DNA of 64,000 nt, from contig QWOP01000018.1 of the NCBI GenBank assembly GCA_003669605.1, forward strand, positions 1 through 64,000. The letters are read 5' to 3'. Every line of letters starts with the position of its first letter. The stretch's first letter is position 1. The DNA is from Planctomycetota bacterium. GTDB lineage: Bacteria > Planctomycetota > Planctomycetia > Pirellulales > UBA1268. The translations under genes were made by a program, and so were the position numbers. Below, one piece after another: positions 1-9,102 of the stretch. The notes under the pieces were generated by a model that was given only the letters and a program-made list of their open reading frames with translations, made no database searches and was not told where the DNA came from.

Positions 1-788
1 AACCAGATGGTGACCAGTCCGAGGAGGAGTGAGACGAGAAAGAAGGGCGCGGCGCGGAGGATGTCGCGGAAGGAGACGGCGCCACGTTTCCACCAGGCAT
101 GGAGGAGGATGACGACGGGAAACATGACGACGGATGTTTTGGCAAACATTGCCATCAGGAAGCAGAACAAAGCGAGCGCCCATTGGGTAGCGCCAGCGGT
201 GAAGGCCTGATCGGTCTCGGCCTGCTCATCGGCCCGCACCCAGTGGATGGCGGCGAGGAGAAAGAGTGGCTGAGTGAGGGTGTTTTTGAGTTCGGAGATC
301 CAGGCCACCGATTCGACACACAGCGGATGGACGGCGAACAGCAGTCCCGCCAGCCAGGCCCCCGGGATTCGCATCACCGCCAGCAGTCTCCAGAGGAGGA
401 TGCTGGCTGCGGCGTGGAGCAGCATGCTGACAACGTGGTAGCCGGTGGTCGCGTTGCCGAAGGCGTGCCACTCCAGCCAAAGCATGGTGGTGGTGAGGGG
501 GAAGTAGTCGGGGGCATCGGGTGAGAACCACCAAGCAAGGAACGAATACGGTCCCTGGACGACAGGATTGAGAGCGATCAGGGGGTAATCATCCCACACC
601 CAGTCCCCGTGCACGCACGCCAGATACACAAGCATCGACGAGCCGAAGATGATCCCCCCTTGGATCGCGCCGCGGAGGAGGGCCCCGATGGCAGTTTCTG
701 CTCCGCGTGGAACTGGCACGCCCACTCTTGCATCAGAATCCCGCAGGCGTCGGCCGTTCGGGCGAGGGTGTTGCTGGGAGTTGGTCAT
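1..788 (-). CDS. N-terminal part of a GT-C/TMTC-like polytopic membrane protein (partial)
   Basis: The frame is open from an ATG at 788 to the window edge with no stop, so the 3' part (in this family usually TPR repeats) lies outside. The visible 262 residues start with a charged tail, then a membrane segment and the motif HGDWVWDDYPLIALNP. Further hydrophobic helices follow, with a HPLCVESVAWI-type loop. A WDD near the first helix and a HPxxVESVAW loop are typical of PMT/TMTC-like GT-C membrane proteins that carry C-terminal TPRs and are common in planctomycetes. The start overlaps the stop of the upstream gene by 4 nt (ATGA), so the two are probably co-translated. Acceptor and sugar donor cannot be read from the sequence. 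Confidence 0.75.
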   Translation of the reverse strand, partial: MTNSQQHPRPNGRRLRDSDARVGVPVPRGAETAIGALLRGAIQGGIIFGSSMLVYLACVHGDWVWDDYPLIALNPVVQGPYSFLAWWFSPDAPDYFPLTTTMLWLEWHAFGNATTGYHVVSMLLHAAASILLWRLLAVMRIPGAWLAGLLFAVHPLCVESVAWISELKNTLTQPLFLLAAIHWVRADEQAETDQAFTAGATQWALALFCFLMAMFAKTSVVMFPVVILLHAWWKRGAVSFRDILRAAPFFLVSLLLGLVTIW

Positions 789-2632
789 CGTGCTGGCGGG
801 ACGGGATCGAGGATGATGCAGGAAAGATCCCCTTCGTCGCTGCGCAGCAGACTCTTGGGGCCAGTCATTTCGACGACTGCCCCCTCGATCGCCCGGCCCT
901 TGTCCGGAAACCCATTGCGGTGGAGGAGAATGGCAGAGAAGCCGTGGGAGCGGATGTCGGCAACGGCCTCTTTGAGTTCCTTGGCGGGAAGGGTCTTCAA
1001 CCAGTCTTCCTTGGGCCGCCCCTTGATGGCGCCGAACGACCACCGCAAGTGCTTACTGAAGATATAGGGGCGGAGTTGATCGTAGGTCCCGATCCCCGGG
1101 ATCGGTGACTCTGGAAACTCCATAATGGGGAGCTGAAACACCATCGCCCCGGGGGGCAACGCGGTTTCGACACGGGCCAGGAAATCGCGGTCGGAATCGA
1201 TGTGCCGGGCGATTCGTTCGCGGACGGATGCCACCGTAGGCCGGGGTACTTCGTCCCACCAAACCAGGAGCGAGAGAGCGACGGCACCTGCCCAGGCAGC
1301 GAGGAGTGCTGTCGTGTGGCGTCGATCCCGAATGAGGAGAGTGCTGGCCCGCCGGGCGGCGAACAGGAGCACGATCGCCAAGATGACGATCGAATATCGG
1401 CACGCGGTGCGAAAGAGCGTGATCCCGATCAGCCCACCGAAGGCGTTGAAACCGCCGGTACCAAAGCAGAGGACGATCCACAGGACCTGCCAGAATGCCG
1501 CCGGGACGTCGTCGCCGCGCCGTTCGGCGAGGGCCCTGACGCTCACCCCCACAAGCCAACCGAGGGCAAGGATACCCACGATGCCAAGGTAGGTGGCTCC
1601 CTCGTTGAGGAGTGGCGCAGCAGCACGGTGAACGCGGGCGATGCCGGCGAACCAGTCCGATCGGTGGCTCGCAGTGGGGATGACAAGATCGACGAGTTTG
1701 AGGGCGTAAATCTCCAGCCATTTGTATTCACGGAGCACAGCCCCCGGGTTCGGCCCGTTGAAGAGTCGGTGCGACCAGGAGTCGACATTCATCACCGCGA
1801 ACCCCGCCGCCGCGGCGGCGACGATGGCGGCCGCGGTGCGGAGGTGCCGCCACGATCTTCCCCGCCAGGCGCTGACGGCGCCGCTGAGAAGGGCGAGCTG
1901 ACAGAGGATGTTGGTGTAGTAGGGATTCTGGACGCCCGCGATCAGGCCGATCACGGCAGCGCAGCGGAAACGCCGCCCGCCCGGGCCGACCTGTGGATCG
2001 GCAGCCCACTGCCAGGCGAGGAGAAACAGTGGCACATGCCACGCCCAGGCCACGGTGACATGGTGGGGGGACTGCGCGAAGATGATCGGGGAGAGGCCGT
2101 AGGCCAGACCGGCGACGAAGGCCCACGGCACGGCACATCCCACCACGACGCACACGGAGTACATCGTTGCCGCGGCGAGAAGATGACCAAGGAGGATACC
2201 GGCGTTGAGCCCGGCAAACGGCCCGAGCCAGCGGCCGAGGAGGCCGAGAAGGATCGTCTGCGGTTCCTCGATGAGAGGCCAGTCGTTCCAGTTGGCGACG
2301 GACGGGGCGCCCAGTTCTGGCACCGTCTTTGAGGCAAGGGGAAGGATACGGCCGTCCCCCGCGGCCCGCATCACCGCCAAGGTGATGAATGTGTCGCCGT
2401 ATTCGGGGTCAAGATAGGTGTCAGACTTCTCGTCGAGATGAGCGTTGGGGATCCGCCAGGCGGCCGCCGTCCACGCGCTGTTGGCAACGCACCAGCCCAG
2501 CGTCGTGGCCAGGAGGAGCAACCCGAGCGGGCCCAGAATGGCAAGCGTGCACCACTCCAGCGGATGCGTTGACAGCTGATGCGCTGATGTCCCGGCCCCT
2601 GGCATCGGTTGAGGCGAGCGGTGGGTGGACAC
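785..2632 (-). CDS. Large polytopic membrane protein, GT-C-like, function unknown
   Basis: This 615-residue protein has about ten or more hydrophobic segments, starting with one near residues 29-50. A polar stretch after the first helix carries DPEYGDTFITL, and the acidic residues in this first extracytoplasmic loop resemble the catalytic loop of GT-C glycosyltransferases. A soluble tail of about 130 residues follows the last helix and includes PPGAMVFQLP, a pattern also seen in the C-terminal domains of such enzymes. It lies directly upstream of the GT-C/TPR gene and next to a sugar-nucleotide locus, so a role in polysaccharide or glycoprotein assembly is plausible. I recognise no specific family, and a hypothetical membrane protein is the safe call. 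Confidence 0.7.
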   Translation of the reverse strand: MSTHRSPQPMPGAGTSAHQLSTHPLEWCTLAILGPLGLLLLATTLGWCVANSAWTAAAWRIPNAHLDEKSDTYLDPEYGDTFITLAVMRAAGDGRILPLASKTVPELGAPSVANWNDWPLIEEPQTILLGLLGRWLGPFAGLNAGILLGHLLAAATMYSVCVVVGCAVPWAFVAGLAYGLSPIIFAQSPHHVTVAWAWHVPLFLLAWQWAADPQVGPGGRRFRCAAVIGLIAGVQNPYYTNILCQLALLSGAVSAWRGRSWRHLRTAAAIVAAAAAGFAVMNVDSWSHRLFNGPNPGAVLREYKWLEIYALKLVDLVIPTASHRSDWFAGIARVHRAAAPLLNEGATYLGIVGILALGWLVGVSVRALAERRGDDVPAAFWQVLWIVLCFGTGGFNAFGGLIGITLFRTACRYSIVILAIVLLFAARRASTLLIRDRRHTTALLAAWAGAVALSLLVWWDEVPRPTVASVRERIARHIDSDRDFLARVETALPPGAMVFQLPIMEFPESPIPGIGTYDQLRPYIFSKHLRWSFGAIKGRPKEDWLKTLPAKELKEAVADIRSHGFSAILLHRNGFPDKGRAIEGAVVEMTGPKSLLRSDEGDLSCIILDPVPPAR

Positions 2633-2688
2633 GGGGAGAGTTGTCCTGCAGGGCGATCAAGTCCAGAATCGGCACATACTATACCGCA

Positions 2689-2712
2689 CCGGAGGAACGG
2701 TTCTCCCTCCGG
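2689..2712. promoter_or_regulatory. Inverted repeat in the divergent intergenic region
   Basis: CCGGAGG and CCTCCGG pair around a 10-nt spacer in the 144-bp gap between two divergently transcribed genes (starts at 2632 minus and 2777 plus). It could be an operator or an RNA hairpin in the plus-strand leader. No convincing -35/-10 pair was found, although TATAGT/ACTATA near 2679-2686 could serve as a -10. Confidence 0.3.
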
Positions 2713-2776
2713 TCCGGCCAGAAGATGACACCGTGGTTGAACCGCTTGTCTCCGGCCGGTTTGATGGTGGCTCCGG

Positions 2777-4627
2777 ATGGCAATGAGACCGCACCTGCCT
2801 GGAGGCTCACCCGTGGCCGAAGGATCGCAACAAAAATACGCCGACGTCCTTGGCGACTGGCTTGTCGCGATGGGCTACACCCACTGTTTTATGGTGGCTG
2901 GTGGCGGGTGCATGCACCTCATCGATGGCTTCCGATCCCGCTTCAAATGCATCCCCGTGGTCCACGAGGTGAGCGCCGGAATCGCTGCCGAGCATTTTAA
3001 TGAATGCCGCTGCGGTGGACGGGCGTTTGCAATGGTGACGACAGGTCCGGGGCTGACGAACATCGTCTCCTCGGTGGCGGCGTGCTGGGCCGAGCGCCGC
3101 GAGTTGCTGGTGATCGCCGGGCAGGTCAAGTCGACCGATCTCCTCGACCCGCCGCTCCGCCAGCGGGGCATGCAGGAGGTCGACGGAACGGCGATCATGA
3201 CTCCGATCGCAGTGAACGCCACCTGCCTGCGGCGGCCGATCTCCCGACGGCGGTTCAACGCCCTGGTGCAATCGGCTTGGGGGCCGCATCCGGGGCCGGT
3301 GGTCATCGAGGTCTGTCTCGATGTCCAAGCAGCACCGGTCGACCGCGCTGCCCTCGAAGGCGCGGGGGAATTCGAGGCCAACGAGGGAATCGCGGAGGTG
3401 ACGCCGGCAGACGATCCCGAAGGGGTGGCCCGGTCGCTCGCCGAGGCGCTTGGCAGTGCCAGGCGCCCACTCCTTCTCCTCGGCGGATTGCTGACGAGAG
3501 ACACCGCCTGGGAGGGGCTTGCGACCCTCGAACGGATCGGGCTGCCGACGGCCACCACCACGTCAGCCATCGACCGGATTCCCTCCTCATCGCCCGTGCA
3601 CGCTGGTCGTCCCAGCAGTTGGGGGGGCCAGCGATCCGCGAACCTCCTCGTGGCCCAGGCCGACGTGATCGTCGCCATCGGCGCCCAGCTTGACCTCCAG
3701 CAGACCGGTTTCAATTGGCTTGAGTACGCGCCCGCAGCGCGACTCTTCCAGGTCTATCCCTGCGCCGTCGAACTGGCGAAGGGCCATCCGCGGCTGGCCG
3801 CCGGCTTCGTCGCCTCCCCCGACGAAGTCTTCAGGGCGCTGCTGCGGAGTCTGGAGTGGAGCGATCCAGACCGGTGGGGAGACTATGTCCGCCGAGTACG
3901 CTTTCTTGTGCCGACGCTTGAACCAGCAAACGAGATCAACCTCGAGGGGCCGTCGACATTCCGCTTCCTTCGCGAATTGTCCCGCGCTACCCGCCCAGAT
4001 GATGTGATCGCCATCAGTTCCAGCGGGTGTGGGTTTACCGGAGGGCTCCAGGTGTTTGAGTTGGCCGGCGGTCAGTACGCCACCACCAGCGCGGCGATGG
4101 CGAGCATGGGCTGGGGGCTCGCAACGGCCGTTGGAGCCGCCTTTGCCCGACCGGGCCACCGCGTCGTCCTCGCCGAGGGCGACGGAAGTTTCTCGCAGAA
4201 TCTCCAGGAACTGGCGACTATCCGTCGCCATGCGCTGCCAGTGAAGATGTTCCTCATCGACAACGGTGGCTACGCATCGATCCGGGCGACACAGCGAAAG
4301 TTCTTCCAGGGGGCCTACGTCGGCTGTGACGAGGCGACAGGGCTGGGTTTTCCCGACTGGATCGCGTTGTTCCACGCCTACGGAATTCCCGCCGAGAAGC
4401 TGGCGGCATCCGATATGGTGGCCGAGCGGATCGCGGCCCTGATGGATCGTCCGGGCCCTGCGGCGTGGGTCGTAGAAGTCGATCCCAACCAACCGAACTT
4501 CCCCGCCGTGACCAGTCGGATTTTGCCCGATGGATCGATGGAATCCAACCCGATCTCCCGGCAGCAGCCTGCGCTCCCGCCTGAGATCGAGGCCGAGGTG
4601 ACACGCTACCTGCCGCCACTTGGCTGA
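2777..4627 (+). CDS. ThDP-dependent acetolactate-synthase-like enzyme (YerE-like candidate)
   Basis: A 616-residue member of the acetohydroxyacid synthase/pyruvate oxidase family with N (PYR), middle and C (PP) domains. The catalytic Glu that activates ThDP is probably E64 (HEVSAGIAAEHFNE). The ThDP/Mg motif starts with GDGS at 468-471 and ends in LIDNGGY. A branched-chain amino acid role is unlikely: no regulatory subunit is nearby and the gene faces the rfbFGH operon. In yersiniose synthesis the ThDP enzyme YerE adds an acetyl group from pyruvate to C4 of the CDP-4-keto-3,6-dideoxy sugar, and this gene could do the same; that is inference. The start may be ATG 2777 or GTG 2813. Its 3' end overlaps the convergent GT2 gene by 22 bp. 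Confidence 0.8.
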   Translation: MAMRPHLPGGSPVAEGSQQKYADVLGDWLVAMGYTHCFMVAGGGCMHLIDGFRSRFKCIPVVHEVSAGIAAEHFNECRCGGRAFAMVTTGPGLTNIVSSVAACWAERRELLVIAGQVKSTDLLDPPLRQRGMQEVDGTAIMTPIAVNATCLRRPISRRRFNALVQSAWGPHPGPVVIEVCLDVQAAPVDRAALEGAGEFEANEGIAEVTPADDPEGVARSLAEALGSARRPLLLLGGLLTRDTAWEGLATLERIGLPTATTTSAIDRIPSSSPVHAGRPSSWGGQRSANLLVAQADVIVAIGAQLDLQQTGFNWLEYAPAARLFQVYPCAVELAKGHPRLAAGFVASPDEVFRALLRSLEWSDPDRWGDYVRRVRFLVPTLEPANEINLEGPSTFRFLRELSRATRPDDVIAISSSGCGFTGGLQVFELAGGQYATTSAAMASMGWGLATAVGAAFARPGHRVVLAEGDGSFSQNLQELATIRRHALPVKMFLIDNGGYASIRATQRKFFQGAYVGCDEATGLGFPDWIALFHAYGIPAEKLAASDMVAERIAALMDRPGPAAWVVEVDPNQPNFPAVTSRILPDGSMESNPISRQQPALPPEIEAEVTRYLPPLG

Positions 4628-5649
4628 TCATCCGCTTGCGGAGAGGCCGGGCCGCCGAATCGCTCCCGCTCAACCACCATCGGCCGGTGCCGCACCTGCC
4701 AGAGAATGGCGTTCACGTACTCGCCCAGAAGACCGACCAGGAGGATTTGCACCGATCCAAGGAAGAAGATGCCGATCACGGCAGGGGCATAGCCGGCCGG
4801 AAGCAGATCCCAGAAGAGCAGTTTGAGGACGAGGAACGCAATCGCCACGGCGAGCGACAGTGCGGAGAGCGTAAAGCCCGCGAGCGTCGCCAGCCGGAGT
4901 GGCACGCGCGAGTGGCTCGTGATCCCGAGCATGGCCATGTCGAAGAGCGTCGCGAAGTTGTTCTTGGTGATTCCGTGACGTCGCAGAGGCTGCTCGTAGG
5001 GCACCGTCACGATCGGCAGCCCGATGTCGCAGATCATCCCCCGCACGTAAGGGTACGGATCACGGTAACTCCGCATGATCTCGATCACTCGGCGGTCGTA
5101 GAGGCCGAAGCCGGTGACATGCTCGAGGAGCGGGACGTCGGCGAGACGCCGCGCAAACCGGTAATAGAGGGTGCGAATCGCCCAGAAGAGGGGCGACTCG
5201 GCGCTCGACGTCTTCTGTCCAACCGCCACGTCCGCATCCTCCTCCCATTTCCGCAGGAACTCGGGGATGAGTTCAGGCGGGTCTTGGAGGTCGGTGCACA
5301 TCGTGATCACGCAGTCTCCCCCCGACTCCATCATGCCGTGGAAGGGGGAGCGGATGTGGCCGAAGTTGCGTGCGTTGACGATCACCCTCACCCGCGGATC
5401 GCGCGCCGCGATTGCCCGGAGCGATTGGACAGTGCCATCTGTCGAGGCGTTGTCGACGAACAGCATCTCGCAGCTGTAGCCAGGGAGGCCCGCGAACACC
5501 GCAGAGAGCCGCGCGTAGAGCTCGTCGACGTTCCCAACCTCATTGAAGCAGGGGAGGACGAGGCCAACATGCCCGCCACGGCGAGAGGGGCGCTCGCCAT
5601 TGCGGGAGACGATTTCTGGGTGGAGTGGGCTCGGCCCGAGCAGCGGCAT
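4606..5649 (-). CDS. GT2 glycosyltransferase, DPM1/GtrB-like, membrane anchored
   Basis: A 347-residue GT-A glycosyltransferase. The nucleotide-binding start is VGLVLPCFNEVGNVDELY (about residues 28-45), then FVDNASTDGT and the metal-binding CTDLQDPPELIPEF. Two hydrophobic segments near residues 255-320 follow, as in polyprenyl-phosphate glycosyltransferases of the DPM1/GtrB/ArnC type. It probably moves a sugar from a nucleotide donor to undecaprenyl phosphate or to a lipid-linked glycan at the inner face of the membrane. It is the last gene of the CDP-sugar operon, 42 bp after the methyltransferase. The exact donor and acceptor are not known. Confidence 0.88.
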   Translation of the reverse strand: MPLLGPSPLHPEIVSRNGERPSRRGGHVGLVLPCFNEVGNVDELYARLSAVFAGLPGYSCEMLFVDNASTDGTVQSLRAIAARDPRVRVIVNARNFGHIRSPFHGMMESGGDCVITMCTDLQDPPELIPEFLRKWEEDADVAVGQKTSSAESPLFWAIRTLYYRFARRLADVPLLEHVTGFGLYDRRVIEIMRSYRDPYPYVRGMICDIGLPIVTVPYEQPLRRHGITKNNFATLFDMAMLGITSHSRVPLRLATLAGFTLSALSLAVAIAFLVLKLLFWDLLPAGYAPAVIGIFFLGSVQILLVGLLGEYVNAILWQVRHRPMVVERERFGGPASPQADDQPSGGR

Positions 5650-5691
5650 CAGTGCGATTCACTTCGGTGGGCGTGTCGCGGGCTGGGAAGG

Positions 5692-6639
5692 TCATTTCCG
5701 CGCGATGATTTGGATGTTTCCCAGTTTGAGCGGCAGTACGAAACCTCTCGGGATCGGTACGGGGAGCCAGTCCATTCCGAAACGGGACAAGCCCGTGCGG
5801 GCGACAAAGTGAACCGGATAGTAATTTCGGGTCGGCACGATCTCGACGACGTCGAAGCCAGCTTTGCCAAGCATCGCGGCCAGTGTTGCCGGATTGAAGA
5901 GTTGGGGATGGTAGGGGCAGTAGATCGGGTGACGGGCGCCGAGCAACCGTGAGAGCATGGAAAGCTCGTCATGGACGACGATGCCGAGGAGACCGCCGGG
6001 AACAAGGCATCGATGCAGTTCCCGGAGGTGATCGAGCGGATTGATGAGATGATCGAGGACGTGGACCATGAACGCGATTCCGGCGGTCGCATCCGGAATG
6101 TGATTGAACCGGTTGAGGTCCACCGAGACGTCGCACGGCAGGGGAGCGATCGAGGCCCGGAGGTCGTCGTGGACGGCCAGATTGGGCTCGATGAACCAGA
6201 ACCTCCTTGGTGGGACCGCAGACAAAGTCTGGACGGCATGTGCGAGATACCCGCGATCCGGACCGACTTCGATCATGTCTCCGGGGGCGGGATGGTGCCG
6301 GAGCAACGTCTGAAGATACCCCTCCTGGGTGTGTCGGAGGCACGAAGTGGGCAGGTCCGACATGTTCGGCGTCATCGAACCGTAGAGTTGTCGGAGTTGG
6401 CCGTCGTCCGGATACACCGGGCAGTAGAGCTGCCCGCAGGTCTTGCATCGGTGGTAACTGAAGAAGCCTTTTTTCGCGCGGATCCCGGTGTCCCACTGCC
6501 GCATCACACCATCGAAAGGCATCTCCTCTGCGGCCGGATGGCTGCGGATCAGGGCCGGTGTCGGATCAGTGGCGCTGCACCCGGGGCAGGCCCGCTGCCG
6601 GTAGGCGGTCTTCGTCTCTCCGGAAGGGGTGTGGCTCAT
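5692..6639 (-). CDS. Class I SAM methyltransferase with N-terminal zinc ribbon
   Basis: A 315-residue protein. Cysteines C18/C21 and C65/C68 (with C73) form a four-Cys zinc site, as in sugar C- or O-methyltransferases of the TylC3/NovU kind. A Rossmann methyltransferase domain follows, with motif I at MIEVGPDRGYLAHA and a later DHLINPLDHLRELHRCLVPGGLL. The start overlaps the stop of the Rieske gene by 4 nt, which places it in the same operon. It is likely to methylate a deoxysugar made by the locus. Whether it acts on C, O or N cannot be told from the sequence alone. Confidence 0.8.
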   Translation of the reverse strand: MSHTPSGETKTAYRQRACPGCSATDPTPALIRSHPAAEEMPFDGVMRQWDTGIRAKKGFFSYHRCKTCGQLYCPVYPDDGQLRQLYGSMTPNMSDLPTSCLRHTQEGYLQTLLRHHPAPGDMIEVGPDRGYLAHAVQTLSAVPPRRFWFIEPNLAVHDDLRASIAPLPCDVSVDLNRFNHIPDATAGIAFMVHVLDHLINPLDHLRELHRCLVPGGLLGIVVHDELSMLSRLLGARHPIYCPYHPQLFNPATLAAMLGKAGFDVVEIVPTRNYYPVHFVARTGLSRFGMDWLPVPIPRGFVLPLKLGNIQIIARK

Positions 6640-7739
6640 AGGGCGGGGGCTGTGGTAATTGGAATGTCTTCGGCGTCTGGCTGGATTGGTTCGGCGGGAC
6701 GGCTCCAGTCTGCCTGGCGCAAGGTCACATCCCTTGAATCCCGGCAGGTGATGGTGAGGCCCGATTTGTCGGTTTCAAAGTCGTGCCAAGGCGTCTGGCT
6801 GCGGGACGGGCGCGCCGGCAGTTCGATGGCGAGGATCGGGCGGAATTTCCGGCCGTGCCACGGGCACTGAATGGTGGTGCCTGCTTCTGGGCCTTCGCCG
6901 CTGATCTTGCAACGGGACGCCGCGGTGTCGAGATCGGCGCCTTCGTGCGGGCAGAGACGAGGAAAAACCAGCACGGAATCGCGGCGGCGCTGAACCGTGA
7001 GGCCGAGATGGTTCGGGTCGCCAACGAGGAGCGGGCGCCCCTCAATCAATTCGTCAAAAGCGATCCGGCGCAAAGGCCAGTGCCCGATGTCCGTCGGCGC
7101 GACGACGTTCTGTTCGGGCGTGACGACGTTCTGACGCATGATCTTCCGAGACTCGATGAACGACGGAATCTCACCAGACATGCGGAAGGAGTACCCCTTT
7201 TTTCGCAGTGCACCGCGTTGATTCCGCATCGGCAAGTCTTCGCTCATCAAGATTCGGTAGTTTCGCCGCAGGAGCCAGCGGATGAGGGGGAACGCCAAGC
7301 CCACGAGGCGGTTCGTCCAGCCGACCGCGTAGCGTGTGATCACTCTGGCTCGCGCTGGTCCCAAAGAGTTCCATTCGGTCCGGATGACGACGAGGAACAA
7401 GAAGAAGCTTGTGTAGTAGGTGATCGAATTCCGGGAGGTCTGGTAGATCAGCACGGTGAGCGGCAGACGAAAAAATGGCACGCGCTGGAAGAACACCGAA
7501 GCCGTCACCGCATCGGCGGCGAATGTCATGCACCCGTCAACCTGCCCGTGCACATAATTGAGGTGCGGGATGTCCATGTAGTTCCAGGCTGCGTCCTCCG
7601 GGGCGTAATCGCCATCCGTGACGCACTCGAAGTCCCGGAAAGTCATCCCCTGCTCGCGGAGAAGGGCGACGAGTTCATCTTGGTTCCGAGCCTCGAACGG
7701 AAATGCATGCCGCGACGTCGATTCCGGGGGGTGAATCAT
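6636..7739 (-). CDS. Rieske [2Fe-2S] protein with the cluster domain at the C-terminus
   Basis: Read from ATG 7739 it has 367 residues. The Rieske ligands are near the C-terminus: C263-P-H265 and C292-P-W-H295. The N-terminal part holds D56-I-P-H59-L-N-Y-V-H64, which matches the D-x2-H-x4-H iron site of Rieske oxygenases. In those enzymes the Rieske domain comes first, so the order here is reversed. Hydrophobic segments near 80-120 and 140-156 suggest membrane contact. A longer reading from ATG 7856 exists, but its extra residues fall in a repeat and a hairpin, so the shorter start is preferred. Within the locus it may oxidise the sugar or feed electrons to RfbH, whose usual ferredoxin-type reductase is not seen here. 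Confidence 0.75.
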   Translation of the reverse strand: MIHPPESTSRHAFPFEARNQDELVALLREQGMTFRDFECVTDGDYAPEDAAWNYMDIPHLNYVHGQVDGCMTFAADAVTASVFFQRVPFFRLPLTVLIYQTSRNSITYYTSFFLFLVVIRTEWNSLGPARARVITRYAVGWTNRLVGLAFPLIRWLLRRNYRILMSEDLPMRNQRGALRKKGYSFRMSGEIPSFIESRKIMRQNVVTPEQNVVAPTDIGHWPLRRIAFDELIEGRPLLVGDPNHLGLTVQRRRDSVLVFPRLCPHEGADLDTAASRCKISGEGPEAGTTIQCPWHGRKFRPILAIELPARPSRSQTPWHDFETDKSGLTITCRDSRDVTLRQADWSRPAEPIQPDAEDIPITTAPAL

Positions 7740-7847
7740 GGTGGCATTTCCACTTCTGTCCGTGATGCGTCGTTGGCTGAGATCCAGATCCTCAGAGAAC
7801 CCGTGGAAAAGTCCCCGGCGATTTTTCGCCACGTGGTCTTTTGATGT

Positions 7848-7926
7848 GGAAAACATCCTTTGTTCTCAAGTGCTGCGGTCCAGCGACCGCTTCTTGCAAC
7901 TCGTTCCGGCAGTGTATCCACAGCCT
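7848..7926. repeat. Interspersed repeat, copy A
   Basis: This stretch resembles 29041-29109. Shared blocks, in order, are GGAAAACA, TTCTC-AGTGCTGC, TGCAA-TCG, TCCGGCAGT and CCACAG. Copy A carries about 12 extra bases forming a small hairpin (CGGTC-CAGC-GACCG) that copy B lacks. It fills part of the 250-bp gap between the SDR gene (stop 7990) and the Rieske gene (start 7739). Read on the minus strand the core encodes LPERVARSG, against LPERIARAG in copy B. Nearby 7817-7830 (GGCGA-TTTT-TCGCC) is a further hairpin. No transposase or terminal repeats are visible. Confidence 0.6.
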
Positions 7927-7989
7927 ACGAGTCTATCATCCCGTTCTGTCATCCTTGTGATCCAGCCTCACAGGCGCGCGCAGGTCGGA

Positions 7990-9102
7990 TCAAGCCCCCT
8001 GCCCGTTTGCTGTCGCTGTGTCTGAGGAGGCAGTCTTGTCGAGCACGTGCCGTATTGTCCGGCGGATTGCCTCTTCGAGCGGCGTCGACTCCCGGAGACC
8101 GAGTTCGTCGCGTGCTCTGGAGCAGTCGGGGAGGTAGTGGTCCGGTGCGGTTCCTGATGTCGGCATACCGGCGAGTTGCACCGTTGGCGAGCCGGTGGAC
8201 TGAAGTCCGCCCGCCACCATGGCCACGCAGCGGGCGAGTTCGCCAATCGTGACCCCGGTTTCGCTGCCGACGTTGTAGGCCCTGCCCGGTCGGCCATGGA
8301 GCAGGATCGTCACCAGCCATTCAACGAGATCGGCAGCGTAAAGATAACTACGGACGGCGGTTCCATCGCCGCGGACATCGAGAGGGCCGCCGGTGATCGC
8401 GTCACGGATGAAGTTCCCGACCGCGAAATGCCTGTCGAGGGGGAGATAGGGGCCGACAAAAGCGAAACACCGGGCGATGGTGATCCCCATACCGCCATCT
8501 CCAGCCTCGCTGCATAGCCGTTCCGCTTCCCGCTTGCCGTCGGCGTAGCCCGACGTGCTCAAGGGAGGCTCACCGCAGCGTCGCAGTCTCTCTGTGGCGC
8601 GCGTCATCCCGTCTGGGAGTTGTCCGTACACCGCCCCGGAACTGGTGAGGAGAAACCGACTGGCACCATTCTCCCCGGCCAGTGCGAGCACGCGCTGGGT
8701 GCCCTTCGCGCAGACATCGTACATCGTGGCCGAGTCGTCCCGATCGAGCGAGGCGCTGGCCTCGGTGGCCGCGTGGATGACATGGGTCACCGGTCCAGGG
8801 GGAAAGACGAAATTCCGGACGTCCCCGGGGATCGTCGTCACGATCCCCGACCGCGCCAGATGGGGGGCCTTGTCGGCGAAGCGGGCGGGATGGCGAGAGA
8901 GCACCGTCACGCGCAGATCAAGCCCGTGGGCACGGTCGGCGGCGACGAGCGCTTCAAGAAGCCATCTCCCGAAGAAACCGGTGCCGCCGGTGACGAAAAG
9001 ATGGCTGCCGCGGAGCCCTTCCCAGAGCCCACTTGTCCGTGCCAGGAGCCGCTCGATGTCTTCCTGTACCACGGCACTGCCGCACGACGCGGAGCGGGTC
9101 AT
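7990..9102 (-). CDS. NAD(P)-dependent sugar epimerase/dehydratase (extended SDR)
   Basis: A 370-residue extended short-chain dehydrogenase. The Rossmann motif GGTGFFG is at residues 39-45 and the catalytic Y186-A-D-G-K190 lies behind SSGAVYG. It overlaps the stop of rfbH by 4 nt, the slot where abequose, paratose or yersiniose loci carry the reductase that acts on the RfbH product. It is therefore a candidate 4-keto reductase, or the reductase acting after acetyl transfer, of a CDP-3,6-dideoxyhexose. Assigning it to Abe, Prt or YerF would need a phylogeny. Confidence 0.85.
   Translation of the reverse strand: MTRSASCGSAVVQEDIERLLARTSGLWEGLRGSHLFVTGGTGFFGRWLLEALVAADRAHGLDLRVTVLSRHPARFADKAPHLARSGIVTTIPGDVRNFVFPPGPVTHVIHAATEASASLDRDDSATMYDVCAKGTQRVLALAGENGASRFLLTSSGAVYGQLPDGMTRATERLRRCGEPPLSTSGYADGKREAERLCSEAGDGGMGITIARCFAFVGPYLPLDRHFAVGNFIRDAITGGPLDVRGDGTAVRSYLYAADLVEWLVTILLHGRPGRAYNVGSETGVTIGELARCVAMVAGGLQSTGSPTVQLAGMPTSGTAPDHYLPDCSRARDELGLRESTPLEEAIRRTIRHVLDKTASSDTATANGQGA

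Noticed and set aside
1202-2332. Plus-strand 376-codon open frame
   Set aside because: It is antisense to the membrane-protein gene, lacks family motifs and has a composition typical of a GC-rich shadow frame.
4636-5952. Plus-strand 438-codon open frame
   Set aside because: It lies opposite the GT2 and methyltransferase genes, whose minus-strand motifs are clear; the plus frame is charged and featureless.
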